From Porticoccaceae bacterium UBA1117 (lineage in GTDB: Bacteria; Pseudomonadota; Gammaproteobacteria; Pseudomonadales; Porticoccaceae): a stretch of 10,595 nucleotides of DNA. Location of the stretch: assembly GCA_002313335.1 (NCBI GenBank), contig DCBC01000013.1, positions 1 to 10,595 on the forward strand, written 5' to 3'. The notes under the pieces are model-generated. The model searched no databases and was not told the origin of the DNA. It saw only the letters and a list, made by a program, of their open reading frames with translations. The position numbers and the translations under genes are program-made. Shown one piece after another: positions 1-7,351 of the stretch. Numbering within the stretch: the stretch's first letter is position 1; every line of letters begins with the position of its first letter.

Positions 1-309
1 TGCCTTACTGACTGATTCTTTGAGTTCAATACCTACTCTACTGATTCCAGATCGAGATATAGATTCTAGTTTTTTTATCTCATCAATTTCTCGTAGCTGA
101 GTTTCAATTACATCGGCTATTTGAGTTTCAACTCTTTCGGGCGTCGCACCGGGCAGCACCGCCGTAACATCACCCCAACGTTCTGCTAACTGGGGATTCT
201 CTTGCCGCGGTAATAAATCATAGGACAGTAATCCACCAACGATAATAAACAGCATTGCAAGGAGGAAAATTCTGGGCCTGTCTAGATAGAGATCGATAAT
301 TTTCCTCAT
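1..309 (-). CDS. RND-family efflux pump permease, N-terminal part (runs off the left edge)
   Basis: This is the first 103 codons of an inner-membrane proton-driven RND transporter (AcrB/MexB superfamily), which exports drugs or other toxic compounds through a tripartite complex with a periplasmic adaptor and an outer-membrane channel. Translation of the minus strand gives MRKIIDLYLDRPRIF followed by a hydrophobic first transmembrane helix (about residues 15-34). Next come the LLPRQENPQL segment and the porter-domain start LPGATPERVETQIADVIE, which match the family pattern FPR-E-P and PGASPEEVE. The start ATG (309-307) overlaps the stop TGA (308-306) of the adaptor gene, so the two are probably translationally coupled. 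The rest of the roughly 1000-residue protein lies outside the window, so substrate class and integrity cannot be judged. Confidence 0.9.
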   Translation of the reverse strand, partial: MRKIIDLYLDRPRIFLLAMLFIIVGGLLSYDLLPRQENPQLAERWGDVTAVLPGATPERVETQIADVIETQLREIDEIKKLESISRSGISRVGIELKESVSKA

Positions 310-1286
310 TTGCTATCCAGAATAACTTGGCCTGCGGCAACTTTAGAAGCGCCACCAACAATCACCATATCACCTGTTTTCAGTGTCCCTGAAACATAGG
401 CCATCGAATCTTCGATATGAATTAACTCCACGTATTCTTTCTGAGCCGTGCTCTCTGCTGACGCCGTAAAAACAGTCCAAAGGCCCTGCTCTGCTTGGGA
501 TAATGCGCTGAGTGGCACCCAAGCACCCCGCTTCAATTCTTTCACCTTTAAGACGAGCCTTGCCGTGGCACCAGGATTAAAAAATGTATCAAATGCGAAG
601 ATGCCCTCACGATTATTCGATCCTCGTGAGGACATTGGCGCTAATCTCGTTAGCCTAGCTTTTACGCTTTCTCCATCAATAATAAACGCGTATTTTTGAC
701 CCAGACTTACCCGATCAATTAATGATCTAGGAAGCGCAATCTTTGCTTCAACATACTCAGAGTCTAAAATTTCTAGGACCGGAATACTCATGTTAACAAT
801 CGAGCCCTCATCTAAAAATCGGCTCTGAATAATACCCGTATAAGGCGCGCGGATTTTAGTCTGTCTAAATTTTGTTGCTGCTACTTGGTGTTGCGCCTGA
901 GCAATTAGAAATTTAAATTCTTCGTTTTCTAATTGCTGCTCTGAGACAAATTTTGCCTGGTCTAATGCTTTAGACCGCTCAAAGACCTTTTGAACCATAG
1001 CCAAATTAGCCTTCGCCTCATTTAAACGCGCCAAGGCCTCTGAATCCTCTAATTCAGCGAGTAAATCATCCTTCATGACCTTGTCGCCAATATCTACATG
1101 AATGATTTTAATTTTACCTGGCACTTCAAAGCCCAAAGTAGATTGTCTTTTAGGCACTATTTTTCCTGGCAACATTTTATTAATACCATACTCTTCAATG
1201 ACATTCACCGGATGAAGATCGACGTATTTTTCTGCAGAAACGGGTAATGCCAAAAAGGGTATCAGAACGAATAAAAGTTTTTTCAT
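306..1286 (-). CDS. HlyD/AcrA-type periplasmic adaptor (membrane fusion protein) of an RND pump
   Basis: This 326-residue periplasmic adaptor would link the RND permease encoded just downstream to an outer-membrane channel. A signal peptide is visible (MKK, hydrophobic stretch, ALPVSA with likely cleavage before E19) and has no lipobox cysteine, unlike AcrA. The two lipoyl half-motifs are at about residues 50-80 (GFEVPGKI...IGDKVMKDDLLAELED) and 144-175 (KIRAPYTGIIQSRFLDEGSIV). They bracket a helical hairpin of about 60 residues (82-143) rich in A, E, K and Q. Beta-barrel and membrane-proximal domains follow (GATARLVL, WVPLSAL, VIVGGASKVAAGQVI). It is the first gene of the operon, downstream of the promoter at 1328-1354. 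Its own Shine-Dalgarno sequence is weak. The family assignment is firm, but the substrate is unknown. Confidence 0.93.
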   Translation of the reverse strand: MKKLLFVLIPFLALPVSAEKYVDLHPVNVIEEYGINKMLPGKIVPKRQSTLGFEVPGKIKIIHVDIGDKVMKDDLLAELEDSEALARLNEAKANLAMVQKVFERSKALDQAKFVSEQQLENEEFKFLIAQAQHQVAATKFRQTKIRAPYTGIIQSRFLDEGSIVNMSIPVLEILDSEYVEAKIALPRSLIDRVSLGQKYAFIIDGESVKARLTRLAPMSSRGSNNREGIFAFDTFFNPGATARLVLKVKELKRGAWVPLSALSQAEQGLWTVFTASAESTAQKEYVELIHIEDSMAYVSGTLKTGDMVIVGGASKVAAGQVILDSK

Positions 1287-1304
1287 AGGATCGCTGCGTT
1301 ATTA

Positions 1305-1321
1305 ACTGTAATGTTTACAGT
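1305..1321. promoter_or_regulatory. Candidate TetR-family operator (perfect 7-3-7 palindrome)
   Basis: ACTGTAA-TGT-TTACAGT is a perfect inverted repeat with 7-base arms and a 3-base centre, located in the divergent gap between the adaptor and tetR genes. It covers the tetR -35 and the predicted start of the efflux transcript. A second, overlapping inverted repeat is TAATGT (1309-1314) with ACATTA (1326-1331), and GTGATCAC (1320-1327) is an 8-base palindrome. TetR-family proteins bind such palindromes as dimers, usually next to their own gene. Which of the overlapping symmetries is the true site cannot be told from sequence alone. Confidence 0.65.
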
Positions 1322-1342
1322 GATCACATTATAGGTTAAGAT
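1314..1342 (+). promoter_or_regulatory. Probable sigma70 promoter of the tetR gene
   Basis: TTTACA (1314-1319) and TAAGAT (1337-1342) are separated by exactly 17 bases and lie about 36 bases upstream of the tetR ATG, giving a predicted leader of about 29 bases. The -35 hexamer lies inside the palindrome at 1305-1321, and the promoter overlaps the opposing efflux promoter. One bound repressor could therefore shut both directions. This is an inference from sequence. Confidence 0.55.
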
Positions 1343-1354
1343 TTTCCATGTCAA
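1328..1354 (-). promoter_or_regulatory. Probable sigma70 promoter of the efflux operon
   Basis: On the minus strand a perfect -35 TTGACA (1354-1349) is followed by a perfect -10 TATAAT (1333-1328). The spacer is 15 bases, shorter than the ideal 17. Transcription would start near 1321, about 35 bases before the adaptor ATG at 1286. The short spacer and the palindrome over the start region fit a promoter controlled by the divergent TetR-family protein. No experiment supports this; it rests on consensus matches and position. Confidence 0.65.
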
Positions 1355-1377
1355 CCTAGAAATAGTCTGGTAATGCA

Positions 1378-1980
1378 ATGCAATATCACCACGGCAATTT
1401 AAAACAAAATTTGATTGATTGCGCTTACCAGTGGATTTCCACTCATGGTATTGATGGCATCAGCCTAAGAAGTATTGCTAAGATATCTAACGTATCTCAA
1501 ACAGCGCCCTATCGACATTTTGATTCTAAGGAGCATCTGTTGGCCGAGGTGGCAGTCTTAGGTTTTAAGAATTTCTCCAAAGAGATGGGAAAACATGAAG
1601 CGTCGGAAAGCCCGACAACTGATTTAGTAAAATGTGGCGTTAGCTATATCGAATTTGGATTGAGCAACGAACACATCATAGATTTGATGTTTAATTACCC
1701 GATCAAAAAAACTGACTTTCCGAATCTCTTAGCCGCTGCCGAACACTCCTTTGGAATGCTGCTAGGGACATTTAAGCGTTTGCACCAACAAAATATAGAC
1801 GCAACACAACTTAATAGTGTGGCACTGCATGCTTACGTGCATGGGCTCCTAAGCATTATTCTCATCAATGAACGTATAGATAAATCTGCTACTAATAATT
1901 TTTATAAAGCATCATCGCAAATAAAGGGCAATCTAGAAAAGATGCTTACTAATTTTATCGAGAACTTAGATTTTTCGTAG
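1378..1980 (+). CDS. TetR/AcrR-family transcriptional regulator, WHG-type C-terminal domain
   Basis: This is a 200-residue DNA-binding repressor, the usual TetR size. The N-terminus MQYHHGNLKQNLIDCAYQWI matches the YHHGdLR subgroup. The helix-turn-helix spans about residues 28-50 (ISLRSIAKISNVSQTAPYRHFDSKEHLL), with recognition helix SQTAPYRHF. The C-terminal ligand and dimer domain contains HAYVHGLLSIIL (151-162), resembling the WHG-type domain (TetR_C_33). An in-frame TAG at 1363-1365 leaves ATG 1378 as the only upstream-most start, although no good Shine-Dalgarno sequence precedes it. The gene is divergent from the adaptor/RND operon and shares a palindromic control region with it, so it most likely represses that pump and itself. 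The inducer is unknown. Confidence 0.92.
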   Translation: MQYHHGNLKQNLIDCAYQWISTHGIDGISLRSIAKISNVSQTAPYRHFDSKEHLLAEVAVLGFKNFSKEMGKHEASESPTTDLVKCGVSYIEFGLSNEHIIDLMFNYPIKKTDFPNLLAAAEHSFGMLLGTFKRLHQQNIDATQLNSVALHAYVHGLLSIILINERIDKSATNNFYKASSQIKGNLEKMLTNFIENLDFS

Positions 1981-1997
1981 CCGCTGGATATTGCCCA

Positions 1998-2030
1998 GTG
2001 GACGAGAAATGGACGAGGAGTGGACTAGGA
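1998..2030 (+). repeat. Three imperfect 11-base tandem repeats
   Basis: Three adjacent units read GTGGACGAGAA (1998-2008), ATGGACGAGGA (2009-2019) and GTGGACTAGGA (2020-2030). A fourth partial unit may begin GTGAGG at 2031. They lie just after the tetR stop codon in non-coding DNA. The purine-rich 11-base period is clear by eye, but no function is known. It may be simple slippage-generated sequence. Confidence 0.6.
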
Positions 2031-2119
2031 GTGAGGCGATTTACTTTAAAAAATCTTACAATACGGTGCCTCACAGTTTAATGGGACCGCCTAACTTATT
2101 AGAGTGAGCATTTTTTTTT
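2031..2119 (+). terminator. Possible tetR terminator with two alternative stems and a T9 tract
   Basis: GTGAGGC (2031-2037) can pair perfectly with GCCTCAC (2068-2074). The CTCAC part of the latter (2070-2074) can instead pair with GTGAG (2104-2108), which is followed after two bases by nine T residues (2111-2119). A small CTAA/TTAG stem (2091-2094 with 2099-2102) sits inside the second loop. The T-tract form resembles a weak Rho-independent terminator for tetR. Both stems have long loops (about 30 bases), so stability is doubtful without folding calculations. Confidence 0.3.
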
Positions 2120-2385
2120 GGTCATTTAGACCTGTTCGTTCGTACAACTGAATATCGCGAGTACATCAGGACAACACCCGTAAGGCCTCTTGGTTTATTG
2201 CACCGTCAACCAATTGAGGTTAAATACGTTGATAAATATTGGATGTGCTTTAGATAATGCTGTTGAATCTATAATCGATGATAATAGCGTCTAAGTTAAA
2301 GGAAACTGCCAATCACAATACTCAAGGCAAGTCTGATAAAATATTTGCCCACCGCGGCCACAATGAAAATAATAATGGAGTTTTT
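2120..2385. other. Gene-free stretch upstream of tolC
   Basis: Together with 1981-2119 this makes a gap of about 400 bases between tetR and the chosen tolC start. No credible gene was found on either strand. It contains a short GGTC-ATTTA-GACC hairpin (2120-2132), the candidate tolC promoter described separately and the tolC Shine-Dalgarno sequence. The frame of tolC stays open back to an ATG at 2278, but that part encodes a hydrophilic stretch before the signal peptide and is not thought to be translated. Confidence 0.5.
2229..2275 (+). promoter_or_regulatory. Candidate tolC promoter elements
   Basis: TTGATA (2229-2234) is followed at 18 bases by GATAAT (2253-2258). Further down, an exact TATAAT hexamer lies at 2270-2275 but lacks a good -35. 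Either would give a leader of roughly 100-120 bases ahead of the ATG at 2386. The AT-rich setting makes chance matches likely, so this is a weak call. Confidence 0.35.
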
Positions 2386-3780
2386 ATGTTGAAGGTAAGA
2401 CAAGGATTTTTGACCCTTTGTAGTGTTGTTTTTATATCTCAGGGTAGTGCTGCAGATTCTTTAACCGATATTTACGAGCTAGCGCTACAGAGCGACCCGA
2501 CATTACGTGCCGCGCGCGCTAACTTTCAAGTAGGTCGCGAAACTGAAAGTATTAGCCGCGCCTATTTATTGCCGGTTATTTCTGCGACGGGAAGCTACCA
2601 AGAATCTGAGGGTGACAGAGAGTCCGCGAGTTTCTACGGCGGTCAAACACCTGTTCCAAGGAATGGATCTTCTGATTCTACAGAGACGACTTACGGTGTA
2701 TCGCTTCGTCAGCCTCTGTTTGATATGCCGGCTTGGTACCAGTTTCAGCGTGGTAAAAACCTCAGTAAAAGTGCAGCAGCGCAGTTTGCCGCCGACCAAC
2801 AGACATTAATTTTAAGGGTCAGCAACGCTTACCTCGGGGCTCTGCGCGCTTATGATAACAACGAAACACGTAAGGCTGAGCAGCGCGCTATTCAGCGACA
2901 ATTAGACCAAACAAGAGAACGCTTTGAAGTCGGTCTGCTCCCAATTACTGATGTGCATGAGGCTCAAGCGGTGTTTGATGACGCTCTGGTCAATAGCCTT
3001 GAAGCGCGTGGCGCAGTTAACATTGCCTTTGATGCACTAGAGGCAATTACCGGCACTAATCACAATGTTTTGTCCGGTTTAAAAGATGAGTTTATGGCCA
3101 CTAACCCAGAGCCACTGAGCAGTGCCGATTGGGTCAGTTTTTCACTGTCCGGAAACTATCAGTTAAAAACTGCAAAACTTGGAAAAGATGCTAGCTATAA
3201 CCAAGCCAAAGCAGCGACTGCTGAACTGCTACCAAAAATTACCTTTAATGCTAATTATTCAAATCGAGACTCTGATTCGGATCTTCTTTTTTATACGGAT
3301 AGTGGAGCAATACCAGGTAATGAGTTTTCTTACTCTGACGGCCATAGTTTTAGCGTCAATCTCTCCATGCCGATTTGGTCCAGTGGCATCAATGCAGGAC
3401 GCAGACAATACAAACAACAGTCCATTGCTTCGAGTGAGAACTTCGAAGTGGCAAAGCGTAATACGGTGCAGACAGCCCGTACCCGTCATCAGCTAGTTAT
3501 TACTAATGCAGCTCGCGTAAAGGCCCGTAAGCAAGCTATTACTTCTGCGGAAAGCGCTCTGGGAGCCACACAAGCGGGCTATGAAGTTGGCACACGCAAC
3601 ATTGTCGATGTCCTTGCGTCTCAACGCTCTGTCTTTCAGGCTAAACGAAATTATGCGAATGCTCGCTATGATTACATTTTTGCCATGATGGGTTTAAAAG
3701 AGGTTGCGGGGCAACTTTCTCCTGATGATATTTACCAGCTAAATGCCTGGTTAGATCCAAGTCTACCGGTGACTAAATAA
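2386..3780 (+). CDS. tolC: TolC-family outer-membrane efflux channel
   Basis: This 464-residue protein would form the trimeric outer-membrane/periplasmic tunnel used by RND pumps and type I secretion. ATG 2386 is chosen over the in-frame ATG 2278 because GGAG (2377-2380) lies five bases upstream. It also starts a proper signal peptide (MLKVRQGF, hydrophobic core, SQGSAA with likely cut before D24). The mature N-terminus DSLTDIYELALQSDPTLRAA is typical. The two structural repeats are marked by RFEVGLLPITDVHEAQA (about 179-195) and VGTRNIVDVLASQR (about 401-414), the E. coli TolC signatures. Length is close to E. coli TolC. Its 3' end overlaps convergent waaA by 8 bases. The nearby adaptor/RND operon may use it, but TolC is usually shared by several pumps. 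Confidence 0.93.
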   Translation: MLKVRQGFLTLCSVVFISQGSAADSLTDIYELALQSDPTLRAARANFQVGRETESISRAYLLPVISATGSYQESEGDRESASFYGGQTPVPRNGSSDSTETTYGVSLRQPLFDMPAWYQFQRGKNLSKSAAAQFAADQQTLILRVSNAYLGALRAYDNNETRKAEQRAIQRQLDQTRERFEVGLLPITDVHEAQAVFDDALVNSLEARGAVNIAFDALEAITGTNHNVLSGLKDEFMATNPEPLSSADWVSFSLSGNYQLKTAKLGKDASYNQAKAATAELLPKITFNANYSNRDSDSDLLFYTDSGAIPGNEFSYSDGHSFSVNLSMPIWSSGINAGRRQYKQQSIASSENFEVAKRNTVQTARTRHQLVITNAARVKARKQAITSAESALGATQAGYEVGTRNIVDVLASQRSVFQAKRNYANARYDYIFAMMGLKEVAGQLSPDDIYQLNAWLDPSLPVTK

Positions 3781-5041
3781 CCCGGCCAATCACTTTTAGC
3801 AATCTGTCCAAAGCGCCACGGTTAGCTTCTGCAACCTGGCGTGCAGAGGCACTCATTGCTTGGAGAGCATTAACGTCCTGAAGTAATAGGGTACATTGCG
3901 TCGCCAACTCGTCGCTGTCTTGACAGACCAGCATCCCGCCGCCTTCAGTGAGTAACTCTGCTGCCTCAGAGAAATTGAACAAGTGTGGGCCCGTTAGCAC
4001 CGGTACGCCCCATGAAGCCGGCTCAATCACATTGTGACCACCCGTTGGCACTAAACTACCACCCACAAAGGCAAGGTCGCTGGCGCCATAAAAAGTCATT
4101 AACTCTCCCATGCTGTCCCCAAGTAATATGTCCGCGCCCGCTGTTGATACATTATGGCTGCGTCTAACTGTGGTAAACCCTGTTTTTTGACAGAGTTCGG
4201 CCACCGACTTGAAGCGCTCAGGGTGACGTGGCACTAATACCAGAAGTAAGGATTTCACCTGCATTTTTATTTTTGTGAACGCCGCTAAAATTAATTCATC
4301 CTCACCTTTATGAGTGCTCGCAGCTAAAAGTATTGGTCTATTAGCCGAACCTCTCCAATCCTCATTCAGTTGAACCGCCTTAGCGCGAAAACCCTCATCA
4401 AGGTGCAGATCAAACTTGATATTTCCCGTCACCACTGAGGCACTTACCGGTAACCCTAAACCATGAAAACGTTCGACATCATCCGTGTGCTGGGCGGCAA
4501 CGGTGTGCAGACTTCTTAACATCGGCCTAACCATAGAGCTAATACGTTTATACCCTTGTGCAGACTTTTCAGACAACCGAGCATTGGCCACAATCACTGG
4601 TATACCCCGTTGCTTGCAGGCGGCAATGGTATTAGGCCAAAGCTCTGTTTCCATAATGATCAGTAACTTTGGCTTAACCCGACTTAAAAATCGCGCAACG
4701 GCGTCAGGAAGGTCATAGGGTGCATAGCTGTGCTCGACTGAATCACCAAATATCGATAGCACACGATCCGAACCTGTTGGTGTCATGCAAGTAATAAAAA
4801 GTTTATGGTCAGTATATTTTTCTTGTAATGCTCTAACTAGTGGCACCGCGGCTAAGGTCTCGCCAACAGAGACTGCGTGCAACCAAATAGTCGGAATATC
4901 TAAATTAGATTTATGGCAGAAACCCAACCTTTCTGACCATCGCCTTAAATAGTTCGGTGACTTCAACCCACGCCACAGTAACCGCAAGGCTATGACGGGC
5001 AATAGGCAATAAAACATCACTGAATACAAAAATCTAGCCAT
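3773..5041 (-). CDS. waaA: Kdo transferase (3-deoxy-D-manno-octulosonic acid transferase), complete copy
   Basis: This inner-membrane-associated GT30 glycosyltransferase adds Kdo from CMP-Kdo to lipid IVA in LPS biosynthesis. It has 422 residues (E. coli has 425) and is collinear with the E. coli protein. The N-terminal hydrophobic anchor is MARFLYSVMFYCLLPVIALRLLWRG. HAVSVGETLAAVPLV carries the conserved Glu61, equivalent to the proposed catalytic base. CMTPTGSDRV, YAPYDLPDAV and IIMETELWPN follow. The C-terminal nucleotide-binding half has GNIKFDL, ASTHKGEDELI, PRHPERF, GDSMGELM and FVGGSLVPTGGHNVIEPA. AAAGGA lies unusually far upstream of the ATG (about 14 bases), and the same arrangement is kept in the truncated copy. 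It converges on tolC and diverges from the LtaS-like gene. Whether it adds one, two or more Kdo units cannot be read from sequence. Confidence 0.96.
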   Translation of the reverse strand: MARFLYSVMFYCLLPVIALRLLWRGLKSPNYLRRWSERLGFCHKSNLDIPTIWLHAVSVGETLAAVPLVRALQEKYTDHKLFITCMTPTGSDRVLSIFGDSVEHSYAPYDLPDAVARFLSRVKPKLLIIMETELWPNTIAACKQRGIPVIVANARLSEKSAQGYKRISSMVRPMLRSLHTVAAQHTDDVERFHGLGLPVSASVVTGNIKFDLHLDEGFRAKAVQLNEDWRGSANRPILLAASTHKGEDELILAAFTKIKMQVKSLLLVLVPRHPERFKSVAELCQKTGFTTVRRSHNVSTAGADILLGDSMGELMTFYGASDLAFVGGSLVPTGGHNVIEPASWGVPVLTGPHLFNFSEAAELLTEGGGMLVCQDSDELATQCTLLLQDVNALQAMSASARQVAEANRGALDRLLKVIGRVI

Positions 5042-5071
5042 ATAAATTACGAATATCCTTTAACCACCAAA

Positions 5072-5100
5072 ATAAAAAAACGACTCAATAGCCGTGTCAA
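5072..5100 (-). promoter_or_regulatory. Candidate waaA promoter
   Basis: On the minus strand a perfect TTGACA (5100-5095) is followed after 17 bases by TTTTAT (5077-5072), which matches the -10 consensus at four of six positions. Transcription would start near 5065, about 24 bases before the waaA ATG. The matching position in the truncated copy (8133-8128) reads TTGGTG, so that copy has lost the -35 consensus. Confidence 0.45.
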
Positions 5101-5118
5101 CTGACTTTCTATAACGAC

Positions 5119-5159
5119 AACAACATAGCAGAAATAGTGATTGACCACGAATCATAACT
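5119..5159. promoter_or_regulatory. Non-coding block conserved between the two waaA upstream regions
   Basis: Bases 5119-5159 and 8146-8186 match at 38 of 41 positions, including an unbroken 19-base run (AACAACATAGCAGAAATAG). The non-coding sequence on either side is much more diverged. The block lies between the divergent waaA and LtaS-like genes and is not translated in common: a stop falls early in the minus-strand frame of copy 1. This is compatible with a regulator site serving one or both genes, but no known motif is recognised. Confidence 0.4.
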
Positions 5160-5290
5160 GCGCCTGGATTATCAATTTTTCAGCCAAAGATAGATGTCAT
5201 GTATCTCTTCATCTATGGAGTAATGAGTATCAGAGCAAACTAAAGTCTGTGATAACGGATGATTTTACACTTAAAGGATTTGACTATTGA

Positions 5291-7351
5291 ATGTCAAAAT
5301 ATAATGTAAATCACATCAATACTGCCGTCAGTTCGGCAGCCTATTTAAGAGCCTTATGTTCGCTTGGCACCTTAATACTTATCTGTTGTGCAGTTTTCTT
5401 TTTGGCTCGTCTGGGCACTTGGTTTACTTATGCTCGACCAGATCAGCTTGCCGGTAGCCATGACTTTTGGCGAGCTCTATGGATCGGGTTTCAATTTGAT
5501 GTCGTGGTGATTATCAGACTCGGTCTGGTCGGCATATTAGTTAGCATTATTTGTATTCCTCTACCCGTGGCGATGGGGAATTTTTTTTGGACCTTAAATC
5601 GTTATCTGGGCGGATTAATATTGCTCATGGTTATCTGGCTAGCAATGATCAACTTCACCTATATTGGATTTTTTAATCGCCCCATCGACAGTTTTGCCTT
5701 TAGCGGTATGAACTACGGTGCAAGAACTATCTGGCCAACAGTCAGTAGCCTTGATGCTTTTAAATTTAGATTGTTAATTTGTCTTGTTGCTACATTAGCG
5801 ACGTTTTGGCTGTATATCAAAATCGGCAATAAAATAAGCTTATCAATCAGAACTGTGGCAGTAGGTAAGACTTTCTTTATTAGTTTGGCAGTTTTTCTGC
5901 CTTTGCTTGCGATGGCAGTACTTCCCCGCGGTAGTTTGTCGACATCTCAACTGTCTCGAACACATCTTGTGGTGTCGCCAGATACCGCCATCAATAATCT
6001 AGTGCCCAATGGAATTGTGGCTATTTATTATGGGTACCAAGACTTTAGGCATTCAACGACTATTGAACATGCCTCTGATCAAAGCGGCAGGGAGCTATTT
6101 GAAGAATTTTTTGGCTTTCCAGCGGCAAATAGCGAGTTATTTCCACAATTTTTTACCCACACTGAACACTCTACATTGCTTGAAAATAACCCACCCCATG
6201 TGGTGCTTAACCTAGTTGAGAGCATGGCGGAAGCACTACTGAACCCAACATTTAGTGGCGAAATTGATCTTGCCGGTGAGTTGCGCGAGCATTTAGAGAC
6301 CGATTACTACTTTCCCCGATTTTTACCCGCTCATGATGATACCCAAAAATCATTGATGAGTTTACTGGTCAATACTGAGTACAGCACTATCAGTCACTCT
6401 GGTTATCAGCATATTCCGCTACAAACATCTGTTGCTCAGGTGTTCAAAAAGGCAGGTTATGAGACGCTATTTGTGTATGCCGGTTTTGAGGAATTATCCA
6501 ATCGAAGCGAGTACTTTAAAACCCAAGGCTTCGACGACTTTATTGGCGCTCAACGATTAACCGAGCTCTACTCAGAAATGCGCACCACAATCTGGGGAGG
6601 GGAAGACAAATTTTTATTTGATGAGGTGTACAAACAGCTATTTAACTACCGAAAGGGCGACAAACCACTTTTTATCGTTACGCTAACAGTCACTAATCAT
6701 CCCCCCTACAAACTCCCGCTAGAACACCGCTTAGATTTACCCGATATACCCAAGCACCTCAGTTCTAAATTGCAAGATTTACCTGAAAAATCATTAGATA
6801 CCTATCTGTATACTAACGATCAGTTAGGTCGCTTCATTACCAAAATTAAGGCCAGTCATTTAAAGGAGACCACTATTATTGCGGCTACTGGCGATCACGC
6901 TATTCGCGGCATGTACTTTAAGACTGATGAACGTCTTCACGAAATTAGCGTGCCGCTATATCTGTACTTACCGCAAAGCTATCAGCCCAGCGGGATCGTC
7001 GATACGCAACAGATAGCGTCGCATAAAGATATTATGCCGACGCTCTATAATAATGCCCTCTCTGAGGCTAGGTATCTGAACATGGGCCGCGACCTATTAG
7101 ATGAAAGCACCAAGGAATCGATTCACAATTTTGCCTACCATGCCGACTACGTACTGGCGAATGATAAAGCTTATCGAAAATCCGGGACAACATTTTTGCC
7201 GAAGCAATTAGTGACTGCAGACTTCAAACTGACGAAAACGCCTATGACAGGGGCCGATGAATTGGAAAATGGAAGGTTTTATAACCAAATATTAGACTGG
7301 CTTACCCGTTTTCAGATGCAACAAAGCCAAGCTGAGAACAGTCCTGAGTAA
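5291..7351 (+). CDS. LTA-synthase/phosphoglycerol transferase-like membrane enzyme (sulfatase fold)
   Basis: This 686-residue protein belongs to the LtaS/OpgB branch of the alkaline-phosphatase superfamily. These inner-membrane enzymes transfer phospholipid head groups (phosphoglycerol or phosphoethanolamine) onto glycans outside the membrane. Five transmembrane helices are visible, at about 22-44, 70-92, 104-126, 158-178 and 192-211. The periplasmic catalytic domain carries the LtaS-type residues: Glu310 in VLNLVESM, Thr351 in HDDTQKSLMSLL as the likely nucleophile, TNHPPYKLP (about 468-476), and Asp535-His536 in ATGDHAIRG. All predicted metal and nucleophile positions are present, so the enzyme is probably active. 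AAAGGA (5273-5278) lies about 12 bases before the ATG. It is divergent from waaA, which suggests a role in modifying LPS or a periplasmic glycan. The acceptor and donor are unknown. It is less likely to be a true sulfatase, because the CxPxR motif is absent. Confidence 0.85.
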   Translation: MSKYNVNHINTAVSSAAYLRALCSLGTLILICCAVFFLARLGTWFTYARPDQLAGSHDFWRALWIGFQFDVVVIIRLGLVGILVSIICIPLPVAMGNFFWTLNRYLGGLILLMVIWLAMINFTYIGFFNRPIDSFAFSGMNYGARTIWPTVSSLDAFKFRLLICLVATLATFWLYIKIGNKISLSIRTVAVGKTFFISLAVFLPLLAMAVLPRGSLSTSQLSRTHLVVSPDTAINNLVPNGIVAIYYGYQDFRHSTTIEHASDQSGRELFEEFFGFPAANSELFPQFFTHTEHSTLLENNPPHVVLNLVESMAEALLNPTFSGEIDLAGELREHLETDYYFPRFLPAHDDTQKSLMSLLVNTEYSTISHSGYQHIPLQTSVAQVFKKAGYETLFVYAGFEELSNRSEYFKTQGFDDFIGAQRLTELYSEMRTTIWGGEDKFLFDEVYKQLFNYRKGDKPLFIVTLTVTNHPPYKLPLEHRLDLPDIPKHLSSKLQDLPEKSLDTYLYTNDQLGRFITKIKASHLKETTIIAATGDHAIRGMYFKTDERLHEISVPLYLYLPQSYQPSGIVDTQQIASHKDIMPTLYNNALSEARYLNMGRDLLDESTKESIHNFAYHADYVLANDKAYRKSGTTFLPKQLVTADFKLTKTPMTGADELENGRFYNQILDWLTRFQMQQSQAENSPE

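Noticed and set aside
448..699. 83-codon + strand open frame
   Set aside because: It is antisense to the adaptor gene and shows no family features.
2120..2132. GGTC-ATTTA-GACC hairpin as a terminator
   Set aside because: The T-run precedes rather than follows the stem on the + strand, and on the minus strand it is followed by A residues.
2278..2385. Longer tolC start giving a 500-residue protein
   Set aside because: The extra 36 residues are hydrophilic and would bury the signal peptide. ATG 2386 has GGAG five bases upstream and starts a clean signal sequence.
3179..3496. Open frames on both strands inside tolC (including 3259-3489 on the minus strand and 2566-2809)
   Set aside because: They are alternative frames of a clearly coding gene, with compositions unlike real proteins.
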